Source of the DNA: Paenibacillus sp. FSL R7-0337
GTDB taxonomy: Bacteria; Bacillota; Bacilli; Paenibacillales; Paenibacillaceae
Assembly (NCBI RefSeq): GCF_037969875.1
Contig: NZ_CP150218.1
Coordinates: forward strand, 2,604,001-2,668,000
DNA length: 64,000 bases
Reading direction: 5' to 3'
Of this stretch, positions 55,928 to 63,338 are shown piece after piece. The position numbers were made by a program, and so were the translations under genes. Under the pieces are notes generated by a model. That model made no database searches. It was not told the DNA's origin and was given only the letters and a program-made list of their open reading frames with translations. Position 1 is the first letter of the stretch. The number at the start of each line of letters is the position of its first letter.

Positions 55928-56139
55928 AAGTTTTACGGAGCATTTGCTCCTTGAAACCACTTCGCAGTAAAACTCGCTTCGGAAGCATCTGCTTAAGTTT
56001 TGTAAGCTAAGCTTCTCTGCACATCCTGCGTACAAAACTCGCTTCGAAAGCATTAACTTAAGTTTTACGGAGCATTTGCTCCTTGAAACCACTTCGCAGT
56101 AAAACTCGCTTCGGAAGCATCTGCTTAAGTTTTGTAAGC
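55928..56139 (-). repeat. 80-bp exact direct repeat in the nif leader
   Basis: Positions 55928-56007 and 56060-56139 are identical over 80 bases, with a 132-base offset. The unit includes TTTTACGGAGCATTTGCTCC and GCTTCGGAAGC, which can form small hairpins. A third, partial copy (AAACTCGCTTCGAAAGCATT) lies between. The repeat sits between the nif promoter and nifB, so it is probably transcribed. Confidence 0.92.
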
Positions 56140-56196
56140 GAAGCCTATCTACTTTTTTTCCTATGCGACGGTTCAAATGGCCTTTGGTATGGTTAA

Positions 56197-56213
56197 TGTC
56201 ATTTTAACTAACA
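56197..56213. promoter_or_regulatory. GlnR-like box downstream of the nif -10
   Basis: TGTCATTTTAACTAACA fits the GlnR/TnrA pattern TGTNA-N7-TNACA exactly. It lies 25-41 bases after the predicted start site. In Paenibacillus polymyxa a GlnR site at this position represses nif under nitrogen excess. The assignment here is by consensus and position. Confidence 0.7.
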
Positions 56214-56244
56214 TTTCCTTTACTTGGCCGCTTTAATTAGTCTC

Positions 56245-56273
56245 ATCATATTTTCATTACCGGGGAACGTCAA
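56245..56273 (-). promoter_or_regulatory. SigA promoter of the nif operon
   Basis: On the minus strand TTGACG (56273-56268), a 17-base spacer and TATGAT (56250-56245) give a start near 56238 and a leader of about 325 bases. There is no GG-N10-GC sigma-54 motif, in line with the SigA type known for Paenibacillus nif. Confidence 0.75.
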
Positions 56274-56332
56274 TTAGTACAACGTCCATTTCGCCCTTTA
56301 TTTCCTTTTGTTTGCAGTTTCGCCATATGGTA

Positions 56333-56349
56333 TGTTAACTTATATAACT
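56333..56349. promoter_or_regulatory. GlnR-like box upstream of the nif -35
   Basis: TGTTAACTTATATAACT matches TGTNA-N7-TNACA except for the last base. It is centred about 70 bases upstream of the -35. In Paenibacillus polymyxa the upstream GlnR site activates nif under nitrogen limitation. Confidence 0.6.
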
Positions 56350-56413
56350 CACACTTATCATGTTTCCGTTTTCAGGCCAGTCATTTCTATTGATATTGGT
56401 TCTCATAAAAACA

Positions 56414-56442
56414 TTGACAATGTCTCTTAACTCGGATATGAT
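56414..56442 (+). promoter_or_regulatory. Promoter of the Mn riboswitch-terC transcript
   Basis: TTGACA (56414-56419), a 17-base spacer and TATGAT (56437-56442) give a start near 56449, just before the riboswitch. Confidence 0.8.
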
Positions 56443-56448
56443 ACTTTT

Positions 56449-56638
56449 AGCCAGAAACGAATCACCTAAAATTTCATATAATCCCGTAAAGGGGAGTAGC
56501 TGTTAGATAAAATCGTCAATACGAGAGTATGAGGATATTCTCCGGTTTTATCGGCAATAGATTATTGTTAGCGAGACCTTTACCAACCAGGTTACCTTTA
56601 TTCCAAAGGCTAATCTGTTTGGTAAAGGTCTTTTTTAT
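56449..56638 (+). ncRNA. yybP-ykoY manganese riboswitch with terminator
   Basis: The leader has the hallmark 5' segment AAAGGGGAGTAGCTGTTAGA (56488-56507) and the 3' half of the ligand loop (TTAGCGAGACCTTTACC). The terminator follows (AGACCTTTACCAA pairing with TTGGTAAAGGTCT, then TTTTT), ending near 56638. The class senses Mn2+ and lets the message through at high manganese. The downstream TerC-type exporter fits exactly. Confidence 0.92.
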
Positions 56639-56713
56639 ATAGTTTTGGTTACAATAGTTGTATCATGGGTATTTTTCAACAAAGCAGCTAAACCACTTGA
56701 GGAGGAAACAGCA

Positions 56714-57541
56714 ATGGATTGGGGATTATTATTAGAATACGGATGGGTATTGCTCGTTCTCGTAGCACTGGAAGGGCTGCTTGCCGCAGATAACGCACTT
56801 GTACTGGCAATCATGGTCAAACATCTTCCTGATGAGGAACGTAAGAAGGCGCTGTTTTACGGATTGGCCGGGGCCTTTGTGTTCCGGTTCGGATCGCTGT
56901 TCGTCATCTCCTATCTGGTGGATATTTGGCAGGTACAAGCCATCGGAGCGCTCTATCTATTATTTATCGCGGGGAATCACATCTTCCGAAAAGTGTTATT
57001 CGCTAAGCCGGTCACGGAAGACGCCGCTGAAAGCGGAAGCCCTGGAGCTGTGAATAAGAAGAAAGCCAGCTTCTGGTTCACTGTACTTAAGGTCGAAGTA
57101 GCAGATATTGCCTTTGCCGTAGACTCCATCCTCGCAGCCGTAGCCCTGGCCGTTGCGCTTCCGGCAAGTGGTATCGGTCACATCGGTGGCCTCGACGGCG
57201 GACAGTTCCTTGTAATCTTCGCAGGCGGCTTCATCGGTCTCGTCATTATGCGGTTCGCTGCCTCCTTCTTCGTTAAGCTGCTTCACACCCGTCCGGGTCT
57301 TGAGGTTGCTGCCTTCTTCATCGTCGGCTGGGTAGGGGTTAAGCTCGCTGTCATCACCTTGGCCCACCCTGCTCTGGGTGTATTGTCCGAAGACTTCGCA
57401 CACAGCACCTGGTGGAAACTGACCTTCTATGTAGTTCTGATCATCATTGCGGCTACAGGCTGGTTCTTGAGCAGTGTCAAGACCGAAGAGAATGTCGGCG
57501 AGAATCCGGTCAAGGAAGTCGACAAGCAGCTCGGTAAATAA
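56714..57541 (+). CDS. TerC-family membrane protein, probable Mn2+ exporter
   Basis: The 275-residue protein has about seven to eight membrane segments with the TerC acidic signatures LEGLLAADNALVLAIMVKHL and VEVADIAFAVDSILAAVALA, whose Asp and Asn residues are thought to bind metal. Related Bacillus proteins (YceF, YkoY) export manganese and help load secreted metalloproteins. The ATG at 56714 has GAGGAGG upstream. The frame is open 23 codons earlier, into the riboswitch terminator. Regulation by the Mn riboswitch is clear. Confidence 0.92.
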   Translation: MDWGLLLEYGWVLLVLVALEGLLAADNALVLAIMVKHLPDEERKKALFYGLAGAFVFRFGSLFVISYLVDIWQVQAIGALYLLFIAGNHIFRKVLFAKPVTEDAAESGSPGAVNKKKASFWFTVLKVEVADIAFAVDSILAAVALAVALPASGIGHIGGLDGGQFLVIFAGGFIGLVIMRFAASFFVKLLHTRPGLEVAAFFIVGWVGVKLAVITLAHPALGVLSEDFAHSTWWKLTFYVVLIIIAATGWFLSSVKTEENVGENPVKEVDKQLGK

Positions 57542-57575
57542 TCTTTATTAGAAAGAAAATATGGTCCATAAAATA

Positions 57576-57637
57576 AAAGAAATCGCCCCTTGGGATGGAT
57601 GATGATTTTCCATCTTACCAAAGGGCGATTTCTTTTT
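57576..57637. terminator. Bidirectional terminator between terC and the ABC permease
   Basis: AAAGAAATCGCCC (57578-57590 region) pairs with GGGCGATTTCTTT, with an inner GATGG/CCATC stem. Runs of T follow on both strands. Confidence 0.85.
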
Positions 57638-57678
57638 GAGTTTTTGAAACTTAGGTGTATCACATCCCGCTTAAACAG

Positions 57679-58431
57679 CTATCTCCGCCACTTCATGAAT
57701 CTGTAATCCAGCACATCCACCAGCAGAAATAGCACGAACCCCACCAGACTGAACAGCATAATTCCGGCGTACATCTCAGGGTAGTCCAGCCGCAGCCAGG
57801 CATCCATGATAAAGAAGCCCATGCCATGCTCCGTACCGTAGATTTCAGTGAAAAAGAGTACGGAAATCGCTGTACCCAACGATATGCGAATTGTGCTGAG
57901 GATCACCGATAAAGCGCCGGGAAGCGTCACATTCCAGAATTTCTGCATCGTGCTGGCACCAATACTCGTCAGGACATCATAAGTACTCTCAGGGATAGCC
58001 TTCACACCATCACGTACCGAGATAATGACCTGGAACAGTAGAATCAGCATAATCATCAGCACCTTGGAGGTTTCTCCAAGGCCGAAGAAGAGCATGACTA
58101 CCGGCAAGAGCGCAATTTTGGGAATCGGATAGGTCAGATAGACGACCGGGTCCAGTACCCGGTTCCAGAAGGGAGAACGGCCCATTAGCAGACCGGCCAG
58201 CAGACCGAGCAGCAGAGCCAGCAGCACACCTTCAGTGATCCGCATCAGACTGTAGCCGACATTCAGCGCCACATCATGGGCCCCCAGCTGAAACATTGCC
58301 TTATAGACCGCGCCGGGGCTGGGCAGAATCGCGTGATTCATGAGCAGATAAGCGACATACCAGACAACATTCATTCCGGCAAAAACGAGCAGCAGGCGCA
58401 GCAGGTGAATAAAATGCCGTCGTTTTACCAT
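57679..58431 (-). CDS. ABC importer permease, SsuC/TauC/ThiX type
   Basis: The 250-residue protein has six membrane segments and the binding-protein-dependent transport loop (AIPESTYDVLTSIGASTMQK, FWNVTLPGALSVILSTIRIS). It is the membrane subunit of an import system for a small organic compound, such as a sulfonate, nitrate-like ion or thiamin precursor. It overlaps the ATPase gene by seven bases. The substrate cannot be told from the permease. Confidence 0.9.
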   Translation of the reverse strand: MVKRRHFIHLLRLLLVFAGMNVVWYVAYLLMNHAILPSPGAVYKAMFQLGAHDVALNVGYSLMRITEGVLLALLLGLLAGLLMGRSPFWNRVLDPVVYLTYPIPKIALLPVVMLFFGLGETSKVLMIMLILLFQVIISVRDGVKAIPESTYDVLTSIGASTMQKFWNVTLPGALSVILSTIRISLGTAISVLFFTEIYGTEHGMGFFIMDAWLRLDYPEMYAGIMLFSLVGFVLFLLVDVLDYRFMKWRR

Positions 58432-59207
58432 TTCTCTATCATTACCTTTCGGATTCTCTTGAACTGCATGAAGTATTCATCGCTCTCCCGCTTCTCGGAA
58501 TGCTTCATGGCAAATATAGCGGCGTTATCAAGAATCTCCGGCGGCTCCTGCTGCCCGGGCAGCATGATGATAATCTTCTGTCCCAGGAGAATGGCCTCCT
58601 CCACATCGTGGGTGACGAACAGCGTGGTCGCCGGATGCGCCTGCCAGTTGTCGATAAAAATCTGCTGCAGCCCTTCCCGCGTAATGGCATCCAGTGCCGA
58701 GAACGGCTCATCCAGCAGCAGAAGGGTCGGCAGAATGGCAAAGGCGCGGGCAATGGCTACCCGCTGCTGCTGACCGCCGCTCAACGAGAGCGGAAACCGG
58801 CCGGCGAGCTGGGCGATCCCCATGGCTTCGAGCCAATGCATAATTTGCCGGTCCTGCTCCCTTCGATTGTTGCCTGCCCCGCCGGGACGGGCGATCCGCA
58901 TCGCAATCCGGATGTTGTCCCGGACCGTCTTCCAGGGCAGCAATCCGTAATTCTGCGGCACCAGCCCGATTAGCGTCTCCTTCTCATGAACAGATATGCC
59001 ATTGAACAGCAGCTCTCCTTCGTATCCGGGCAGCAGTCCGGCAATGGCCCGCAGCAGCGTGGATTTGCCGCTGCCCGAGGGGCCGATCACCGTATAAATC
59101 CCGTGCTCCGGCAGGGTCAGGCTCATCTCACCCAGAGCCAGTTGCCCGTTCTGATAAGCTACATGCAGCTGATGAATGCGGAGACCGCTATTTTTTAAAC
59201 TGGACAT
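58425..59207 (-). CDS. ABC importer ATP-binding protein, SsuB/TauB type
   Basis: The 260-residue protein has Walker A (IGPSGSGKSTLLRA), Q-loop (GLVPQNYGLLPWKTV), signature LSLSGGQQQRVAIARA, Walker B (LLLLDEPFSALDA) and H-loop (LFVTHDVEEAI). The Q-loop wording is typical of the nitrate/sulfonate/taurine group. It overlaps the binding-protein gene by 20 bases and the permease gene by seven, so all three are coupled. Confidence 0.92.
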   Translation of the reverse strand: MSSLKNSGLRIHQLHVAYQNGQLALGEMSLTLPEHGIYTVIGPSGSGKSTLLRAIAGLLPGYEGELLFNGISVHEKETLIGLVPQNYGLLPWKTVRDNIRIAMRIARPGGAGNNRREQDRQIMHWLEAMGIAQLAGRFPLSLSGGQQQRVAIARAFAILPTLLLLDEPFSALDAITREGLQQIFIDNWQAHPATTLFVTHDVEEAILLGQKIIIMLPGQQEPPEILDNAAIFAMKHSEKRESDEYFMQFKRIRKVMIEKW

Positions 59208-60186
59208 CGGAGATCACATCTTCAGCCGATAGCGTTTTGGTCAGCAGTCCTTTTTCACGGGCCCAGGCAAAAGCAGCCTCCACTTCCTTCACATCCACCT
59301 GGTTCGCAGGCAGATACTCCGGCACCTCAATCTCATTCTTCAGCGTATCGGGATAGCCCACTTCCTTAATAATCAGGTCGATATATTCCGATTGATCATG
59401 TGTCTTCATATAATCGACTGCTTCATCATAAGCAGCGTACATATCGCGAATTCCCTGACCCTTGGCATCAATGGCACTCTGCGGAAAAGCCAGCACAAAC
59501 GGATTGATCCCCGCACTATGGGTGGAGCTGAGAACGCGCAGACCGGCAGTACGGCCCATGGTTACAAAAGGCTCCGGCAAAACTGCCGCATCCGCCTTAT
59601 TATTCTTAAGCAGCTCCAGACGCGTTGGAATCTGCGGCACTTCCGTTACGGTAATATCGGCTTCTGTCAGGCCTGCCTGCTTAAGCATCATGGCGGCGGT
59701 ATATTGGGTCGAGGTATTCTTGGACAGGATGACGGTTTTCCCCTTCAGATCCTTTACCTCTTTCACTTCATCATTTCCGGTCAGCAGGTCGAATTCACCT
59801 GTGGTCGTGCTGGTGATTTTCACATCGAGTCCTGCTTCATTATAGATCGAGATCGCCACCAGATCCGCACTGAGGCCATCTACCTTACCCGCCTGAAAAG
59901 CCACATCTCGATCCTTCGCGCTCTTGAAGGTCTGGATATCCAGGTTCACATGATGCTTCTGATCAAATCCCTGCTCATGGGCAATAATAAAAGGAATCGC
60001 ATCGATGGATGGCAGCAGTCCCAGCGATATCGTAACAGCCTCAGCAGGTGCAGCTACAGCAGCTCCTGTATTTGCATTCTTGGCATTTCCTGCCTGATTT
60101 GCGCTACCGCATCCGGCAGCTGTCACGCTGACAGCCGCAGTCAGCACGACCAGCTTCATAAGGTGTTTCCAGTTTCTTGTCTTCAT
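59188..60186 (-). CDS. ABC importer substrate-binding lipoprotein, NMT1/SsuA-like
   Basis: The 332-residue protein has a lipobox (VSVTAAGC, Cys26) and the NMT1/THI5-like fold of SsuA, TauA and ThiY (SLGLLPSIDAIPFIIAHEQG, GKVDGLSADLVAISIYNEAG, VILSKNTSTQYTAAMMLKQA, NNKADAAVLPEPFVTMGRTA). It should capture a small organic or inorganic substrate at the cell surface. The ATG at 60186 follows GGGGGAATTAAG. The residues that would separate sulfonate, riboflavin or pyrimidine binding cannot be judged by eye. Confidence 0.88.
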   Translation of the reverse strand: MKTRNWKHLMKLVVLTAAVSVTAAGCGSANQAGNAKNANTGAAVAAPAEAVTISLGLLPSIDAIPFIIAHEQGFDQKHHVNLDIQTFKSAKDRDVAFQAGKVDGLSADLVAISIYNEAGLDVKITSTTTGEFDLLTGNDEVKEVKDLKGKTVILSKNTSTQYTAAMMLKQAGLTEADITVTEVPQIPTRLELLKNNKADAAVLPEPFVTMGRTAGLRVLSSTHSAGINPFVLAFPQSAIDAKGQGIRDMYAAYDEAVDYMKTHDQSEYIDLIIKEVGYPDTLKNEIEVPEYLPANQVDVKEVEAAFAWAREKGLLTKTLSAEDVISDVQFKK

Positions 60187-60359
60187 GAATCTTAATTCCC
60201 CCATCTCTTATCGGTTACGCTTCATGCGAATTTATTCACATACATAGTACACCCATTGTCCTATTTTGTATATTTATAAATTTAAGTATCAGTTCTCTAA
60301 TGTCCAATAGGTTCATGGAATTCTTTTTACAGCAGCACCCAATAATGACGCAAATATGC

Positions 60360-60397
60360 TATAATGACCTGTACCTATTCCGCAGGCCCCCCCCCCC
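60360..60397 (+). promoter_or_regulatory. Promoter -10 and poly-C tract upstream of the coiled-coil gene
   Basis: TGCTATAAT (extended -10 ending 60365) is followed 21 bases later by eleven consecutive C (60387-60397), which would lie in the 5' leader. The ribosome binding site AGGAGCTG follows at 60428. Homopolymers of this length are prone to slippage. Confidence 0.6.
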
Positions 60398-60442
60398 TCA
60401 AGCAGCCGTCCTATTCCAACCCTATCTAAGGAGCTGTGCCCT

Positions 60443-60883
60443 ATGAGCGATGTAATTCTCCAGCAGATTCTTGCCGAGCTGCAAGGCGTAAAGTCCGAAA
60501 TTAACGGAATGAAGTCCGAGATTTCTGGATTGAAGGCCGATGTTAAAAATCTTCAGACAGAATTCGCTACATTCAAGTCTGAAATTACGGCCGAGCTTGT
60601 GATCATCAAGGATGAAATTGTTAACATTAAGGCCGACATCGTTACCATCAAGGATGATATCGTTACCGTCAAGGCTGATATCGAAAGCATCAAGGAAGAT
60701 ACGAAGCTAATTCCACTGATTCAGCCGGCGGTTTCCGAAGTCAACGCTGAAGTCGTTGCTGGCCGGGATTCTCTGGAGCGGATCGACCGAAGTCTAAGAG
60801 GACACGACGCCACGCTCGATATACTGGCCCGGCGTTCTATAGATCAGGAAGCTGAATTGAAACGTTTAGCTGCTTCTGAATAA
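60443..60883 (+). CDS. Small coiled-coil protein with heptad-like repeats
   Basis: The 146-residue protein is an almost continuous coiled coil up to residue 85. It has 7-residue repeats such as EINGMKS, EISGLKA, DIVTIKD and DIVTVKA, and then a helical tail. There is no signal peptide or membrane segment. The pattern resembles small repetitive proteins of phage tails or chromosome-associated proteins, but no family is clear. It probably forms long parallel bundles. Confidence 0.7.
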   Translation: MSDVILQQILAELQGVKSEINGMKSEISGLKADVKNLQTEFATFKSEITAELVIIKDEIVNIKADIVTIKDDIVTVKADIESIKEDTKLIPLIQPAVSEVNAEVVAGRDSLERIDRSLRGHDATLDILARRSIDQEAELKRLAASE

Positions 60884-61037
60884 CATCCTGCCCCGAAGCG
60901 ACCGCCCTCCCGGCTGCCGCTTTTTTGTTGCCCTCATATAGTCCATCACACAAGGACATTGTTCTCTTATACAAATACAAACCCAGTTATCACAACATTA
61001 TTCCTTATTTATTTGTCTTTATCAGGCGGACATTTCA

Positions 61038-61065
61038 TTGCTTTTTGGATTATGTATGCTATAAT
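61038..61065 (+). promoter_or_regulatory. Promoter of the 61-aa protein gene
   Basis: TTGCTT (61038-61043), a 16-base spacer and TATAAT (61060-61065) with an extended TGC. The same TATGCTATAATGA wording occurs at 60356, upstream of the coiled-coil gene. Confidence 0.6.
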
Positions 61066-61134
61066 GAAAGCGTAACCAAAATAGATGTACCAGAGGTTCA
61101 TTACCGTATTTCATCGCCAAGGAGGATGAATGCA

Positions 61135-61320
61135 ATGCTGGCAGGAATTAAGGAACTGAAGAATTGGGTAACCGGGATGTGGCAGCCGGGCATGGCTTCC
61201 GGAGAAGAAGATTACCGGAAGATGGAATATAGCGCACATCGTCATCTGCACACACCGCCAACCCCAAGTCCGCTTACTTACGAACAGGAATCACGCATCA
61301 AGACCGTCAAATTTCACTAA
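61135..61320 (+). CDS. Hypothetical 61-residue basic protein
   Basis: The frame from ATG 61135 encodes a small basic, His/Pro-containing protein (MLAGIKELKNWVTGMWQPGM, AHRHLHTPPTPSPLTYEQES). AAGGAGG lies nine bases upstream, and another in-frame ATG at 61126 is too close to it. A good promoter and a terminator flank the gene, which supports expression. No function is recognisable. Confidence 0.6.
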   Translation: MLAGIKELKNWVTGMWQPGMASGEEDYRKMEYSAHRHLHTPPTPSPLTYEQESRIKTVKFH

Positions 61321-61365
61321 TTTTCAATTAGATGTATATATAGAATACCATTCACCTATCAGGTT

Positions 61366-61410
61366 AAGGCCGCTAAGGAACGGGAGCATCCCGGTTCAGG
61401 CGGCCTTTTA
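61366..61410 (+). terminator. Terminator after the 61-aa protein gene
   Basis: AAGGCCG (61366-61372) pairs with CGGCCTT (61401-61407), with an inner CGGGAGCATCCCG hairpin. TTTTA follows on the plus strand, and it may also serve the converging hydrolase gene. Confidence 0.75.
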
Positions 61411-61424
61411 TTTGCTGCACTACA

Positions 61425-62261
61425 TTATCTTGCTAACCACCGCAGGATCGTCTCTGCTGCTTCCAGATAGCGCTGTCCTACGAGCAGGCCGGTATGGGTG
61501 GTGCCCCAAAGACCTGCGTAGGCTGCGCGGAAATACGCTGCATTGGCTCTGCCCCGGCGCTCATCTTCATCACTGTTAACGGCATGGATCACCAGACAAG
61601 GGCAAGTAATGGACCCGCTGTCTACGGATACCCCAGCTGCCCCGAAATGATAAGAAAAAGTCCGAAATGCCTTGGCGGACTCCATCGTCAGGTATTTGCG
61701 CTGAAACGCTATGTCTTCTGCCGTCTCATCCAGGCTGGTCTCCTCTTCGCGAACCGGAGCGGGTACTACGTTACCCGGCATTATCTTAACGATATCCGTA
61801 TATGGAACCTCCTCATGTACCTCTCTGCATAGACTTGAATCAATCAACACAAGTCCGGCCAGACCGGCTGTCTCCGCCACCTTCTGGCTAAGAATCCCGC
61901 CCATGCTGAACCCGATCAGGGCAGGAGTAACTCCGCATTCAGCCTGGATCACCTGCACTACTTCATGGATATCCTCCAAATAATCTTCAAAGGTAATCTG
62001 CGTCATATCCAGCACCCGGCTCCGGTAATGACTTCTCAGATTCATCACATAACAGGTCCAGCCTTCGCTAATGAAATGGGGAATGTACTTGCTCCACATC
62101 CAGCTTCCGGTATACGCACCATGCACAAACAACAGGGGTATCTTATTCTCCTGTTCCTGGCCTTCCCGCGCCTCCTCTCCCTTATAAATCTCCAGGTAAA
62201 GATCATGCTCACCGACATATTTCTCTGTATGCGGCGGTAATTCATCAATGTAGTCTCTCAT
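61425..62261 (-). CDS. Alpha/beta hydrolase
   Basis: The 278-residue protein has the alpha/beta-hydrolase layout: LLFVHGAYTGSWMW (oxyanion region), nucleophile Ser in ALIGFSMGGILSQ and a C-terminal acid/His region (CPCLVIHAVNSDEDERRG, GTTHTGLLVGQRYLE). The substrate is unknown. The ATG at 62261 has AAAGGAC upstream. It follows the MarR gene by 52 bases. A MarR-type inverted repeat at 62282-62299 precedes it, so both genes are probably controlled by that MarR. Confidence 0.88.
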   Translation of the reverse strand: MRDYIDELPPHTEKYVGEHDLYLEIYKGEEAREGQEQENKIPLLFVHGAYTGSWMWSKYIPHFISEGWTCYVMNLRSHYRSRVLDMTQITFEDYLEDIHEVVQVIQAECGVTPALIGFSMGGILSQKVAETAGLAGLVLIDSSLCREVHEEVPYTDIVKIMPGNVVPAPVREEETSLDETAEDIAFQRKYLTMESAKAFRTFSYHFGAAGVSVDSGSITCPCLVIHAVNSDEDERRGRANAAYFRAAYAGLWGTTHTGLLVGQRYLEAAETILRWLAR

Positions 62262-62281
62262 TGTAATGTCCTTTCCATAAT

Positions 62282-62299
62282 TAGTTTGATATAAAACTA
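62282..62299. promoter_or_regulatory. MarR-type operator before the hydrolase gene
   Basis: TAGTTTGATATAAAACTA is a perfect 6-6-6 inverted repeat (TAGTTT/AAACTA). It closely matches the repeat in the marR promoter (TAATTTGACATCAAACTA at 62747-62764). A TTGTAT word lies just upstream on the minus strand, so the operator would again sit in a promoter spacer. Confidence 0.6.
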
Positions 62300-62313
62300 T
62301 CATACAAATTTTT

Positions 62314-62736
62314 TTAGAAATTATGATTGATTTTCATTAAAATCGTCAGCAAAATCTTCTGCTCTTCTTCCGTGATATCGCGGTAGAACTGCTTCAGTAT
62401 GGCAGAAGAGACCGATTCAAATACCGGCTCCAGCTCCTTCCCCTTCCCGGTTAGAGTAACATATACGTACCGGGTGTCCTCCTGATCCCTCTCCTTCATA
62501 ACCAGTCCCAGCCGGACCAGCTTATCCACAAGTGCTGTAACTGTAGATTTGTCCTTATGAATATGTGCCGAGATCTCGGCCATGGTGAGTCTGTGCTTAG
62601 ACAGCAGCGCATAAAGAATATCCCCGTGTGAGGTGGCAATGCCGTTTACTCCCTGCTTCGCCAGCTCTTGTACGATGAACCGGTTAACCTTCTCGCGGAT
62701 CTTGGATATAAGTGAAATAGCATCTCTGGTTTCCAT
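62314..62736 (-). CDS. MarR-family transcriptional regulator, probably leaderless
   Basis: The 140-residue protein has a winged helix (LTMAEISAHIHKDKSTVTAL, VDKLVRLGLVMKERDQEDTR) flanked by dimerisation helices. The frame is open to an ATG at 62757, but that codon lies inside the promoter spacer. The ATG at 62736 is exactly where transcription should begin (seven bases after the -10), and no ribosome binding site precedes it, so a leaderless message is likely. It should repress itself and the hydrolase gene. Confidence 0.85.
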   Translation of the reverse strand: METRDAISLISKIREKVNRFIVQELAKQGVNGIATSHGDILYALLSKHRLTMAEISAHIHKDKSTVTALVDKLVRLGLVMKERDQEDTRYVYVTLTGKGKELEPVFESVSSAILKQFYRDITEEEQKILLTILMKINHNF

Positions 62737-62742
62737 AAACAA

Positions 62743-62771
62743 ATTATAATTTGACATCAAACTAATGTCAA
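62743..62771 (-). promoter_or_regulatory. marR promoter with operator in the spacer
   Basis: On the minus strand TTGACA (62771-62766), 17 bases, TATAAT (62748-62743), a consensus SigA promoter. The inverted repeat TAGTTTGATGTCAAATTA occupies the spacer, so bound MarR would block RNA polymerase. Confidence 0.85.
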
Positions 62772-62795
62772 TAGATTAGTACATCAGTTCTGCTC

Positions 62796-63152
62796 CTATT
62801 CAGAGTCCTCATCAAGCAGCATGACTTCCTCACCCTGCTGCTGCCGGATCGCAATATTGGTTCTCCCCCAGGAGCACATCAGGTCAATGATCTCATTAGC
62901 AGTAATCCCATACTCGGTGATGTAATATTCCACTTTGGGCGGCATTTGGCTATAAACCACTCTGCCGATGATCCCGTCCCGTTCCAGCTCGCGAAGCTGC
63001 TGAATCAGAACCTTTTGCGAGATACCCGGAATACTGCGCTGCAGTTCACTCGTCCTCTTCGTTCCCGACATCAGTATACATATGATCAGCGACTTCCACT
63101 TCCCGCCAATAATCTCAAGCGTCGCCTCGATCCCTAAATGATATTGCTTCAT
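62796..63152 (-). CDS. HxlR-family transcriptional regulator
   Basis: The 118-residue winged-helix protein has the HxlR signatures ATLEIIGGKWKSLIICILMS, FXELQR-like TSELQRSIPGISQKVLIQQL, RELERDGIIGRVVYSQMPPK and VEYYITEYG. The family often senses aldehydes, quinones or redox stress, and here it is divergent from a quinone reductase gene, its probable target. It lacks the N-terminal cysteine of the HypR/QorR type. Confidence 0.93.
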   Translation of the reverse strand: MKQYHLGIEATLEIIGGKWKSLIICILMSGTKRTSELQRSIPGISQKVLIQQLRELERDGIIGRVVYSQMPPKVEYYITEYGITANEIIDLMCSWGRTNIAIRQQQGEEVMLLDEDSE

Positions 63153-63338
63153 CCCGGCACCTCCCCTGTCTTAATTTTGAACCCTGCTTCTCTTAGCATG
63201 CCACAATATCCTGTAAAGTCTAGTGCACACCTTGAGGTAACCTTGTTACTTCATTGTGTGTATTTACATTTTCAGGAACCTACAAAATAATAGAAGCAGC
63301 TGCACAACACAAATTATACACCGGAAAGGTGATCCCTA

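Noticed and set aside
56213..56340. Sigma-54/NifA promoter for nif
   Set aside because: No GG-N10-GC element or TGT-N10-ACA activator site is seen in the promoter interval. A good SigA promoter is present instead.
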